Assembly: GCA_045130665.1 (NCBI GenBank)
Contig: JBGUQC010000004.1
Span: 620,001-684,000, forward strand
Reading direction: 5' to 3'
Source: RGIG8124 sp045130665
GTDB lineage: Bacteria > Bacillota > Clostridia > Christensenellales > CAG-917
Length of the DNA stretch: 64,000 nucleotides
Part shown: piece by piece, positions 53,742-63,000 of the stretch
Position numbering within the stretch: the stretch's first letter is position 1
How the letters are laid out: each line of letters opens with the position of its first letter
The notes under the pieces: model-generated
Told to the model about the DNA's origin: nothing
The model's input: only the letters and a program-made list of their open reading frames with translations
Database searches by the model: none
Program-made: the position numbers and the translations under genes

Positions 53742-54038
53742 TTAAGTATTCGGTTTTTTCTTTTCGACATCCTCTAAACCGACAAAGTCTGTTTTTGCGG
53801 ATTGTTTCTTATTCTTCGCGTCTGCGCCTGCCGCCATTTCTTTTAACTTCTCATATCCTGCGACAATCAACTGTACTTTGGTAAATCCGCTCGTTTTCAA
53901 GAAAGCGTTGATTTCTTCAAAAAGCGACCTCGGTATCATCGTTCCGAAATTTCCGCTCGTCTGCTTTCTCTTTTCTTTGTTTACTTCTTCGTACTTCCGT
54001 CTTGCCGTTCTCTGCGGTGTGTTCTCTTTCTTTTCCAT
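53742..54038 (-). CDS. Small basic DNA-binding-like element protein
   Basis: 98 residues, very rich in Lys/Glu/Arg. The middle FGTMIPRSLFEEINAFLKTSGFTKVQLIVAGYEKLKE reads as a strand followed by two helices, like a ribbon-helix-helix repressor. The tails are disordered. A role as element-encoded regulator or accessory of the recombinase/relaxase is plausible but unproven. It follows the tnpV-like gene by 14 bases. Confidence 0.65.
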   Translation of the reverse strand: MEKKENTPQRTARRKYEEVNKEKRKQTSGNFGTMIPRSLFEEINAFLKTSGFTKVQLIVAGYEKLKEMAAGADAKNKKQSAKTDFVGLEDVEKKKPNT

Positions 54039-54052
54039 CGGTCAATTCTCCT

Positions 54053-54415
54053 TTATTTAACGTATACAATCTCGTTTAAGATCTCTTCTTCGATAATCCG
54101 TCTTTTCTCTTCCTCTACCTGCAAATCGTGCAGGAAGTTACCGTTCCTTTTATACTTCTCTTCTTGGGACAATTTTTCATACATTGCAGTCCACATTCTG
54201 TCTGCCGCGGCGTCTACACCATGTAAGTATTCCGGTAAATCAACTATCGACCAATATTTTGCAACGTTATGTTCTTCGAGATACTTCTTCGCAAGCGTTC
54301 CGTACTTCCCGTAAACGTGCTTAACCGGCTTGACAAGTCTTTGATATACCTGTATTTCTTCCACAGTCAAACCCATTCCGGCTTCGGCTTTTCTCATAAT
54401 TTCTTGTTCGTTCAT
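54053..54415 (-). CDS. TnpV-like transposon-encoded protein
   Basis: 120 residues from ATG 54415, which has GGGAGG. GKYGTLAKKYLEEHNVAKYWSIVDL...YLHGVDAAADRMW matches the TnpV family found in Firmicutes integrative elements (GKYGxxRxxYLKEHR, then hydrophobic helix, then aromatic closing). The biochemical role of TnpV is not known. The in-frame extension to 54478 adds nothing family-like. Confidence 0.75.
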   Translation of the reverse strand: MNEQEIMRKAEAGMGLTVEEIQVYQRLVKPVKHVYGKYGTLAKKYLEEHNVAKYWSIVDLPEYLHGVDAAADRMWTAMYEKLSQEEKYKRNGNFLHDLQVEEEKRRIIEEEILNEIVYVK

Positions 54416-54501
54416 CGTCAACCTCCCATAAATGTTTAGTCGTATCAATACGATACAGTATATCTCTCGCTTTGTCAAGCTCTTTTTTCAACTTTCTTCA
54501 G

Positions 54502-55848
54502 CTATTTCGTCCAATTATACTTGGTGTTCGGTTTTACTTCCTCATTTGCTTTTACCTCCTCTTGTTTTCTCTTTTCTTCGATTTCCTGTTCGATCTCCTT
54601 TAATCGGTTATGACACGCGCTCGTGTGCGGATTGAATAGGTCGAACACCGAGGCGAATAGCCCATCGGTGATTCCTCGTATCTTCCGCGCCGAGATGGTC
54701 AAGTTGCGTTTTAACGCCTTGTCGTTGGTCTTGTACTGCCGTTTCGGGTTTCTTTGATATGTTTCCCTTTGAATGTCCCTGACGTGGCGGAGAACGATGT
54801 TCCCGAGTCTTCTTCTGTAATCCCATTCGACCGCTTCTATCGTGTGTAGCGTTTTCAGTCCGTCGCCCAACTCGGTAAAGCCTTCCATATTCTGAACACA
54901 GTGAAGTTCGCCATCAGCTTGATTCTTATACCATCCGCCCATCTTGTCCTGTAGCTTTTCTTTCGTGGCTCGTAGTTCCTTTTTGAAAGCGTCGTCGGCG
55001 CGTTGCGCTTCGGAATCCATATCAATGAGATAATCGGCGATCATATCAATAAGCGGTCGGTGCGGCTTCATCTCTTTGCTCGCATACCATAACGGTTTGT
55101 CCCGTGGCAGTTCGTCGGCGAGTTCCTTCATCCACTTGCGAACGACGTCGTTGACGTGCGCCCGTCCGTATTCTTCGTTCTTTTGAAGAGCGTCGATCAC
55201 GGCGTCCCTGCGCTTGTCCAACTCATCGTCGATGGTGTAGGCGTTCAGCCGTTCCGTCATCTTCTCGATGGCGTCCATCTGTATTTTACCTTTCTTGCGG
55301 TAGGTGTAGCCGGCGGCGCGTTTGTTCTTCACTTTCGGCTCTTTCTCAAAGAACAGGTAGTGGATATGTAGGTGAGTCACTTTGTCCAAGTGCAAGGCGC
55401 ACATCAAGTCCATATTGTCGGGATCGAAGCCGGCGTCCTTGAAGAATTGATTGAACGTCTTTTTGACAAGCGCGATACACTTTTCGGGCGTGTCGATGAG
55501 GCGAGAGTCTTCCTCGTTAAAGGAGATAAACCCGTGCCACAAGTTCTTTTCGCCTTCTCTCGCACGTTTCTTGATTTCCTTGACCTCTTCCTTTGACAGC
55601 ATACCGTTCTGATTGAACACGCCCGTGCTCTTTTGCAGATATTCGAGCATCGTGAACTTCGTCGCTTCTTCGCCATATATCTTTCCTTCCGTGGTCATAT
55701 ACTTGTAGATATTGTTCTCGCCCGACATATCGTAGAAGGCGCGATTCTTGGCGTGTTTCTCTATCTCTTCTTGCGTTGCGTTCTTCGGCAACCGATACGG
55801 CGTGTACAATATATCAAAGATAACCGGTGATTTGTTTTGTTCTATAAT
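54502..55848 (-). CDS. MOBL-type relaxase
   Basis: Nicks and carries the transferred strand at oriT. The MOBL features are FNQNGMLSKEEVKEIKKRAREGEKNLW, GFISF, and the metal-binding histidines of THLHIHYLFFEKE (HxHxH; about 159-163 from the chosen start). The C-terminal 200 residues are helical and basic. Conventional start calls use TTG 55809, but an in-frame ATT at 55848 sits five bases after a perfect AGGAGG and adds 13 residues (MIEQNKSPVIFDI) resembling the usual MOBL N-terminal KSP-hydrophobic strand. I prefer AUU initiation. Confidence 0.8.
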   Translation of the reverse strand: MIEQNKSPVIFDILYTPYRLPKNATQEEIEKHAKNRAFYDMSGENNIYKYMTTEGKIYGEEATKFTMLEYLQKSTGVFNQNGMLSKEEVKEIKKRAREGEKNLWHGFISFNEEDSRLIDTPEKCIALVKKTFNQFFKDAGFDPDNMDLMCALHLDKVTHLHIHYLFFEKEPKVKNKRAAGYTYRKKGKIQMDAIEKMTERLNAYTIDDELDKRRDAVIDALQKNEEYGRAHVNDVVRKWMKELADELPRDKPLWYASKEMKPHRPLIDMIADYLIDMDSEAQRADDAFKKELRATKEKLQDKMGGWYKNQADGELHCVQNMEGFTELGDGLKTLHTIEAVEWDYRRRLGNIVLRHVRDIQRETYQRNPKRQYKTNDKALKRNLTISARKIRGITDGLFASVFDLFNPHTSACHNRLKEIEQEIEEKRKQEEVKANEEVKPNTKYNWTK

Positions 55849-55887
55849 GATTTCCTCCTTTTGTTAGTGTGTTTTCCCGTTGTCAAA

Positions 55888-55941
55888 ACGGTTGTCGGGT
55901 ATCCCGAAACCGTAAATCCTTTTGCGGTGAAACTGCAAAAG
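55888..55941 (-). other. Candidate origin of transfer (oriT)
   Basis: Two strong inverted repeats lie 40-93 bases upstream of the relaxase gene, where oriT is commonly found. The first is ACGGTT-G-TCGGG, TAT loop, CCCGA-AACCGT (55888-55913), 11 pairs with one bulged G. The second is CTTTTGC/GCAAAAG with a 9-base loop (55919-55941). The nick site cannot be assigned by eye. Confidence 0.5.
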
Positions 55942-56004
55942 CTTAGCCTGCTTACTTTTTCCTCTTTTTTGCTTCACTTTTGCTTGCAACTTTGCTTTCA
56001 CGTT

Positions 56005-56709
56005 TTAACCGATAATTTCTTTGTAATGCGTCAGGATCTGATACAGGCTCTTGCAATCCGCGTACGCCGTATGTGGCAATACGTAATCCAACATCCACCA
56101 GTCAACGTCCGCCGTCAGGTGTATACTTGACTTGTATATATCGTTCCTTATTTGCGGGTGACGTTGCAAAAATCCGTCCATATCAAGCCGCCCTTGTCGT
56201 TCGTCGCTTACTTCTCTGACTTGATCGGCGGTAACGGGGATACGCTCGGTTCTGCCGCCTTTACTGCCAACTCTGCGCCGGACTTTCGATAGGTCTAACT
56301 TCCGCTTTGCGAGCGCAAAGAACCCGTCGAGCGGCGGTTTCAACGTAGGCGTTTTGTCCTCGAACATATACCCGCAGATGGCTTTGACGTACTGTCCGCT
56401 TTGCTTGTCGTCAAGTAAGGTAAGCGCGTCGTAAAAGTTCTCTTGAAAGGTAAAGTGTTTCATCCGTCTATTCAGTCCCGCGCTCTGCTTGCCGCACTTC
56501 ACGGCGTCTTTGCTCTCTTCCAATACGTCCACGAGATTGTCCCAATAGAAACGCTCTTTGCCGTCCGTGATTTCAGTCACAGGCTCATCGGTGAACATGA
56601 AGGCGCACATCCGCTTTGCCATTCGTCCCGCTTCTTCGTCTGTTAAGCCGTTCAGTATCTCGGCGTAAAAGTCGTAGAAGGGGAATTGATTGATTTGTCT
56701 TTCTTCCAT
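56005..56709 (-). CDS. Element accessory protein with internal duplication (DUF6291-like)
   Basis: 234 residues. Two copies of a roughly 65-residue unit are seen: FPFYDFYAEILNGLTDEEAGRMAKRMCAFMF... (about 9-85) and FQENFYDALTLLDDKQSGQYVKAICGYMF... (about 89-155), each with a predicted helix bundle and a FW/FF segment. Related proteins occur beside replication or mobilization genes of prophages and elements. The remaining ~80 residues are not recognised. RBS GGAGG. It reads toward oriT and the relaxase. Confidence 0.7.
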   Translation of the reverse strand: MEERQINQFPFYDFYAEILNGLTDEEAGRMAKRMCAFMFTDEPVTEITDGKERFYWDNLVDVLEESKDAVKCGKQSAGLNRRMKHFTFQENFYDALTLLDDKQSGQYVKAICGYMFEDKTPTLKPPLDGFFALAKRKLDLSKVRRRVGSKGGRTERIPVTADQVREVSDERQGRLDMDGFLQRHPQIRNDIYKSSIHLTADVDWWMLDYVLPHTAYADCKSLYQILTHYKEIIG

Positions 56710-57065
56710 TTACTTCCTCCTTATTTGTGTTTTTGTTTGCCGCCGTTTAACGACCGTCGGCACGTCATTCAGTTGTGCATACGCATCACCTCCCGTTTGA
56801 TTGATTCGCCCACAAAAGGGCATAAAAAAGCCGCCGATATGTCCTACCGCCGACTTTGATATTTGTTGTTCAGTTGTGGTTGTCGCTTTCTTTATTACGT
56901 CATCAATTACATCTCCTTGTCAGATTCATAGCATACGAAAACGGAAGTCTTGTGCAGACTCCCGCCTTTGTTGCGTTATTCAGTTTGTCGAGCGAAACGT
57001 TTATTCCCCTCTATAATATAGCCAGGAGAGCGTTGAAAAATCGTACCCCCTGTTAAAAATTCCGA
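56710..57065. other. Gene-free region with element promoter candidates
   Basis: About 355 bases. It holds a possible minus-strand -10 TATTAT (57013-57018) without a good -35, a GCCC/GGGC hairpin around 56811-56824, a direct repeat of TCGGCGG (about 56833 and 56850), and a five-codon leader-like ORF (56769-56786) after GGGAGG. No longer reading frame or RNA gene is convincing. Confidence 0.4.
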
Positions 57066-57650
57066 TTATTTGCCGAAAAGTACCTTTAATAAACGCAGTT
57101 GTGCTAATTCTTCTTCAGTTTGTTTTAAGGCGCGCTCGCGCTCTCTCTTACGCTTTCGCGCTTCCTTTCTCTTCTGCCGTTTCTTCCCTTTCTTGGCTTC
57201 GATGGCTTGCAAACGGAGTTTTTCGAGGTTCTCTTCCGCTTTCAGAATGAGTTTGCGGACGGCGCCTTCCGTCACGCCCATCTCTTTGGCAATATCGACT
57301 TTCTTCATTTCAAGATACTTGAACTTGAAGTAAGCTTGCGCCTGCCGCGCCGTGAGCCGCGACTCCAACCATTTCTGTTTCCGCTCCAGTCGCTCGTCTT
57401 CCATCTGAGCCAATTCTTCTTCGAGTTCTTCTTCTTCGCGTTTCTCCCACACGGTCTCAATATCCGAATTAGGATCGGCGAACTCAAAACCCGCTTCTTC
57501 GAGCATATCCAAAGAAACGTGCCGCCGCGTTTCTTTCCGGTTCACTTTCTGCTCGTATTTCTCAAGCTCGTAGAACACTTCCGCGACTTCGTCCGTTACT
57601 TCCAATTCTTCTTTATGCCCATCGGCAAAGGTGTATAAAATCGTTTTCAT
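57066..57650 (-). CDS. Sigma-70 region-4-like regulator
   Basis: 194 residues, rich in Glu/Lys/Arg. LTARQAQAYFKFKYLEMKKVDIAKEMGVTEGAVRKLILKAEENLEKL (about 97-143) is a classical helix-turn-helix of sigma factor region 4 and its relatives. No region 2 is present, so it cannot be a full sigma factor. The N-terminal 60 residues are acidic, and the C-terminal tail after 145 is very basic. Element-encoded proteins of this type usually control transfer or excision genes. No ribosome binding site is obvious. Confidence 0.75.
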   Translation of the reverse strand: MKTILYTFADGHKEELEVTDEVAEVFYELEKYEQKVNRKETRRHVSLDMLEEAGFEFADPNSDIETVWEKREEEELEEELAQMEDERLERKQKWLESRLTARQAQAYFKFKYLEMKKVDIAKEMGVTEGAVRKLILKAEENLEKLRLQAIEAKKGKKRQKRKEARKRKRERERALKQTEEELAQLRLLKVLFGK

Positions 57651-57666
57651 TTTATCGATTATTCAG

Positions 57667-59997
57667 CTATTTTATCATTATAATTGCGCCAGTATATGTA
57701 TCTATTTTGTATTTAATTTCTATATTTAAGATGACATACTCTTTATGTAATGCTCTTGCAACATCTTCCCTTGACATAAAAATGCTTTTATAGACATATT
57801 GACCATCAGGACGTTTATACTTTTCAACTTCTTGTTCTAGATTTTCTCCGTCCAAATCATCGGCCTCAAACTTTACGATGTTACAATTAAAAGAGAATCC
57901 ATCTTTTAAAATGAATACCGGCTTAAAGAAAATGTGGCTCTTAATCTTTTCTGCTTTTTCCATTTTCTTTTGATAAGATTGTTTTATCTCCTCATCTTTA
58001 ATAGCATACCAATGACGAATAGCTCCGCCATTAACGTACTGAATGTTCTTTGTCAGTAGATCTTTTGCATGTTCATCAAAAAGGTTTTCTCTTTCTATAA
58101 TTTCTACATAATCATTTTCAATTTTAGTCCCTATTTCATGCAGAATTCCCCGAACGAATGAATCAATGATAACTTCGTCAAAATTGATCGCATCTGATGC
58201 TCTTTCGCACAAAACGGAAAGATATCTTGATTGTTCGTTTTTAATGTCTATAGCTTTATTAAAGCCCCATTCTTCCTCAACTTTACTTTCTATAGCAGGA
58301 CCATATTTGTTTTCTATATCCCTATTGCTGACTTTAGATGCTTGTTTAATCGTTTCCTCCAACTCATCCTTTTTCAACTCATCTAAATACGATTTAAAAG
58401 TATGTTCTCTTTCTTCCAAATTAATAAAAGCATCAAATACCGTTTGGTCTAATGAATAAAAGCCTACCATTTTTATCATTTTTTCAGAAGGGTGAAAACT
58501 CATGCCATCAAAGCACTGTTTTTCAAACTCTTTTAGGTGAAAACTTATTTTCTCAAACAAACTCTTGTAATCATAATCATATATCTTCTCACTCAAAAAC
58601 AGAGTTGTCAAGAACCAATCTGAAGCAAAATTCTCATCCAAAACAACGCTGTGCATAAATCCACTATAAAGCATAAATTCTAAAATAGAACTGTTTTCAT
58701 TGAAAATTGTCATAAAGTCATTATAATTAGCGGCACAATTTTGCACATAGAACTTGAACATATTATTCCAAGAAACTATCGCTGTATTATCGGTAACCCC
58801 TGAATAAGCCATGAAGTCCTTAATATGCTCTTTTACAGTCTCAGTGGTATCTATCTCGCATTCTGCCAAATAGTATAAATACATACTTATAAGAGCAAAC
58901 ATTGTGGTTGATAACGAATCACTCCCTAGCATAAAATAGTTGACTGAATAATGCTTCCTAATTGTTTCCAGCAGATAAAAATCATTATATTTGATAGTAG
59001 TAGACAGGATTGATAGAATAACAGCTTCCGTAAAACAATCTTTTGTGCTTAAAGTCTCCTCATGTTTATTATAAAAAGACAATAAACCAGCAATAAATTC
59101 GGCTGTTTTTTCTCGAGATTGCGTATTCATCAACAATCTATAGATTGTCCTAGAAACATAATGTTTGCAGTTTGTTATTTCATCACCAATTATTGTGTAG
59201 ATGTCAAAGTTCCACCACAGAATATCCGAAACCGAATCGGTTAAAGCACGAGCAACCGTCTTAAATTCCTTATGATCGTTTATTGTATCAAGATCGAATG
59301 ATGTTTTTTGTAGGTAATCTAAAAGAGAATACAATACCTTTTTGTTATATTCGGGATAATCATCCTCTTTTAGCGCATCATATACAACACTAATATTCTT
59401 ATCTTTTAACTGAAAAGAAACAGCTTTGTCAAAATCTATAGACAAAGGATCTGTTGCCTTTAAGGGAACGATGAATCTATTTTTGATGATTTTTTGCATG
59501 GCTTTTTCACTTGCCATCATATATGGAATTTCCATATACAAAATATAAATACAAAAAATAAAAATCGCCAATGTAATACCCATGCACAATACCATTTGAG
59601 AGCATAAGTAAAAAATGACATCCAAGAATAATGTGCTAAACGATATTATAGCACAAGCCCTCAGTGAGAAATGCTTGTCTACACGCATAGAGTATAGTTT
59701 ACTTACTGTAATTCCGAATTGCTCATTATGTTGCAAAGAAACAGAAATACCCAAGATCGATACTATACAACAGACTATAGCCGCTATAACTTGACAAGAA
59801 ATGCCTATTGCATTAACAATAGATTCGCAACCATTCAACCAACGAAAGTGTTGCTCTATTATATCTAACACTATTGAAACAACGAGCAATATAACTGTAA
59901 TTGAAATAATGAAATAGAATGAACCATTCTTTATTGCAGGAAACAACAGTTCGCTGCCTTTATTGTTTGAGTTTTTCTTTTCTTCCGTATCTCCCAT
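57667..59997 (-). CDS. 776-residue membrane protein of unknown function, restriction cargo partner
   Basis: Four hydrophobic segments near 26-48, 62-90, 110-132 and 136-155 are followed by about 620 soluble, helical residues with no recognised motif. Its ATG lies four bases after the stop of the helicase/methyltransferase gene, with GGAG next to that stop, so the two are coupled. Base composition is low (19 G+C in the 60-base line at 58501), unlike the flanking element genes, pointing to separate acquisition. A membrane-associated defence effector or immunity component is an inference from position. Confidence 0.8.
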   Translation of the reverse strand: MGDTEEKKNSNNKGSELLFPAIKNGSFYFIISITVILLVVSIVLDIIEQHFRWLNGCESIVNAIGISCQVIAAIVCCIVSILGISVSLQHNEQFGITVSKLYSMRVDKHFSLRACAIISFSTLFLDVIFYLCSQMVLCMGITLAIFIFCIYILYMEIPYMMASEKAMQKIIKNRFIVPLKATDPLSIDFDKAVSFQLKDKNISVVYDALKEDDYPEYNKKVLYSLLDYLQKTSFDLDTINDHKEFKTVARALTDSVSDILWWNFDIYTIIGDEITNCKHYVSRTIYRLLMNTQSREKTAEFIAGLLSFYNKHEETLSTKDCFTEAVILSILSTTIKYNDFYLLETIRKHYSVNYFMLGSDSLSTTMFALISMYLYYLAECEIDTTETVKEHIKDFMAYSGVTDNTAIVSWNNMFKFYVQNCAANYNDFMTIFNENSSILEFMLYSGFMHSVVLDENFASDWFLTTLFLSEKIYDYDYKSLFEKISFHLKEFEKQCFDGMSFHPSEKMIKMVGFYSLDQTVFDAFINLEEREHTFKSYLDELKKDELEETIKQASKVSNRDIENKYGPAIESKVEEEWGFNKAIDIKNEQSRYLSVLCERASDAINFDEVIIDSFVRGILHEIGTKIENDYVEIIERENLFDEHAKDLLTKNIQYVNGGAIRHWYAIKDEEIKQSYQKKMEKAEKIKSHIFFKPVFILKDGFSFNCNIVKFEADDLDGENLEQEVEKYKRPDGQYVYKSIFMSREDVARALHKEYVILNIEIKYKIDTYTGAIIMIK

Positions 59998-60001
59998 ATA
60001 T

Positions 60002-63000
60002 TTACTCCATAGGTTTGATCATCGCCTCGATGAAAGCGATTTCGGATTCATCGAGGTTGTATATAGCGTATAATTGCTTGTCGATCTCGGGAACAGACTT
60101 CGACCAATCAATATCGGACTTGGCGGTAAAGTCTTGCATGGGAACAAACTTCCAGACTTTTTTTGTATTGTCTTGGGTGACTTTTAATATGCCCAACAAT
60201 GTCCTTGCAAATTTCGACTTAATATATTTCAAAACAGCTTCGGCTTCTGATTTCGAAGATGTTTCTCCCGCAGAAATATAGGTTTCGGTATAGCCGATCA
60301 ACGGCGAGCCGATCAACGGCGTAGATAACACTTCTCCAATTGCGCCCGATCCATTTGCTTTAGGAAACATAACTTTATACTTGTATAGATTATCTATTGG
60401 CGCCAAGTAGTCTTTCCTAAACCACCTATACACTCTATTGCTCCCAATATTCCCAAGCAATTGAATGTAGTCTTTACCATCATTAGGCTTATCCACTGTA
60501 AACAAAGCCGGCATACGCTCAAATGCACTGGTTGAGATTCTTCTATCGGATGTTTTCTTCATCTCTTCAGGATGTTCTTCGTAAACTAAATCAGAAAACC
60601 TATATTGACCTCTGTTCAAAATAGTATCCGCGAAACTCTCGGTTGTTATAGCCCAAACTTTATTCTTGATGCTGTTTAACTCTTCATAGGAACAATACAT
60701 TCCTATTGCGCCAAAGTTTGTCTTTGAATCTCTGTATGTAATTGCCACGCCACCCTTGATATCTACGTTGGGAAATACCTCGGAACTATCAGAAGTATAA
60801 TACAAAACTTTGAAGTGTTCGTCCGAAAGAACTTTTTCATTCCAACTTGAAGGCGTTGCACCGGCATTGAATAAGAAACGAGCAGGCGTTATAAAACTAA
60901 CTTTTTCTGACAACCTAAACGCAACATCCATGAACAGGTGATATATCGGTTTATCATTAACCGAACTTGCAACCGCTTCTTGATACGGCGGGTTTCCTAC
61001 TACTGCGTCGAATTTCATTTCTGCTACTCCTTTATTCCAATAACTGCCTCTCGTGACTTTTGCGCGGAATTGTTCCGGTTTCTCTTTTAGTTGGTTGATT
61101 AAGTCCTCAAAATAGTGGGCGTTTGCCTTTGTGCCGGAATATCCACAAAGGGTACGAATGGTGATATATTTTGCCATTTCCGTCTTGCAAATAACGAAGA
61201 CGTTTTCTTTTACGGTCAAGTTCCATAGTTCGCGTTGTTTTTCGAGCGTCAATTCCTCTTGGCACTCCTCGCAACGCTTACGGTATATGCTGTAGGTGAC
61301 GTACAACGGATACAAGCCTGTTTTGGAATTGATCTCCAATATCCGCGCGGAGGTATTGGCGAGCGTATCCGACGTCACTTTGCCGCGATCGACAAAACGA
61401 GGTTCTTCTATCGTTTCCTCGTGGTTTTCGTCGTAGAAATCATACCCGCCCAAACAATCGCTAATGTGCATATTGACGACGCGCCACGGCGTAAGCACCG
61501 TTTCTTTGTCGGGATTCTTGAAAGTAGCAAACAAAGCGGATATCTTTTGCACTCTTTCGGTGGGAGAGAGTAAGTCGGCGGCTTTTGCCAATTGACGGAT
61601 ACGACGACCGGCGGCAATGAAGATATCGGCGTCATAATATTTTGCAAACTTTTTGAAAAGTTCTTTGGTGACGCCTTGCCCCTTGTTCTCCTTATCCTTC
61701 GACTCGTTCTTGGGCATAAACTCTTTCCAAGATGCGTCGTCGATCAGATCGGTGAAGTTGTCGATGGTAATATCCTTATCAATAGGAATGTTCGCGCCGT
61801 AAATCAAAAGCGGTATGCGTACGGATATGCCGCGCAAAATGGAAATGGCTTTTTGTTTATTATCTTGTTTCTTCTTTTTCTCCTCAAGGAAAGCGATCTC
61901 TTCGGGTGTGCGCTCTTTTTTCGGTTTACGCTCGATTCGTTCCAACTCCTCGTATTCTTCATCGGTAAACCCTTGATTGTTGACGTCAACGGTTTCCACT
62001 TTTTTGGATTGTTTACTTGCGCCGATGATCTTTTTCAAGTCTTCAAAGTCTTTGAGTTCCAGTCCATCCAACTTCATCAGGTTGTCGTTGTAAATATGGA
62101 TATCGTCGAAGCCGTTGCGGACAACCCTATCGGTATAGACGCGCTTGAGTTGTTGCAACAATCCGTCCACGTTATAGGGGAGCATATTGGAGCCTTCCAC
62201 TGCAATAACGGGGCAGAAGTTGAGGAACTCGCCCATGATCACTTTATCACTGGATGTATCGCCGGCTCGTGTGGAAAGCCGTCCGGCTTCGGCAACGACT
62301 TTCAATGTCCTATCCGGCGCAAAGTCAAAGACATAGCATTCTTCTTTGATCTTACCGTTGATATTGGCGGGCGACTGCACACGGAAAATGGTCTGCATAT
62401 AACTGGATGCAGACGTTGAAAACGTACCCGCAAGCATAAAGACCGCCGTCCATTCGGGAACGGTCACACCTGTAGTCAATCGACCACAAGAAAGAGTGAT
62501 CGAATACGTTTCGGCGGGATTATCTCCGAAGGCGTCCTGCACCTTCTTCAACGCTTCGGCAGACTTTTCTTCCTCGTCGCCGCTTCCCGCGACGTTTGCG
62601 ATATTAAAGTGTTTGAAAACAGGGTGCTGTTTGAGAAGCGCCGACAAAGCGCGGGCTTCTTTTACGCCCGGAACCATCCACAAAGAGTGACGGAAATAAT
62701 TGCGATACTCTTCGGTAGAGTACGGGTAGTTGCTGTTTTCATCCGTCTTGCAAAGGAGATTGAGAAAACTCTCCACGTCGGCTTTGTGTACAAAGTCGCC
62801 GACTTTTGCATTCGACGGAATCGCTTTGAAGTCCTTCTCGGGTTTTCCCGTCCAAGTGCGGAAGAACTCGTGGAAGTTGAAAGCGGAGTCCTCGGCGTCA
62901 ATATATCCGGGGATCAATTTATCAAGATTATAGGTGAAGATTTGCAGTTTGGGCAACGTCGCATAAGGATTACTGTCGCCAAAGTGATATTTGTCCCACT

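Noticed and set aside
56769..56786. Five-codon leader-like ORF
   Set aside because: The ribosome binding site is only two bases from the ATG, and there is no attenuator structure.
56830..56860. Apparent terminator around the repeated TCGGCGG
   Set aside because: The two copies are direct, not inverted, so they cannot form a stem.
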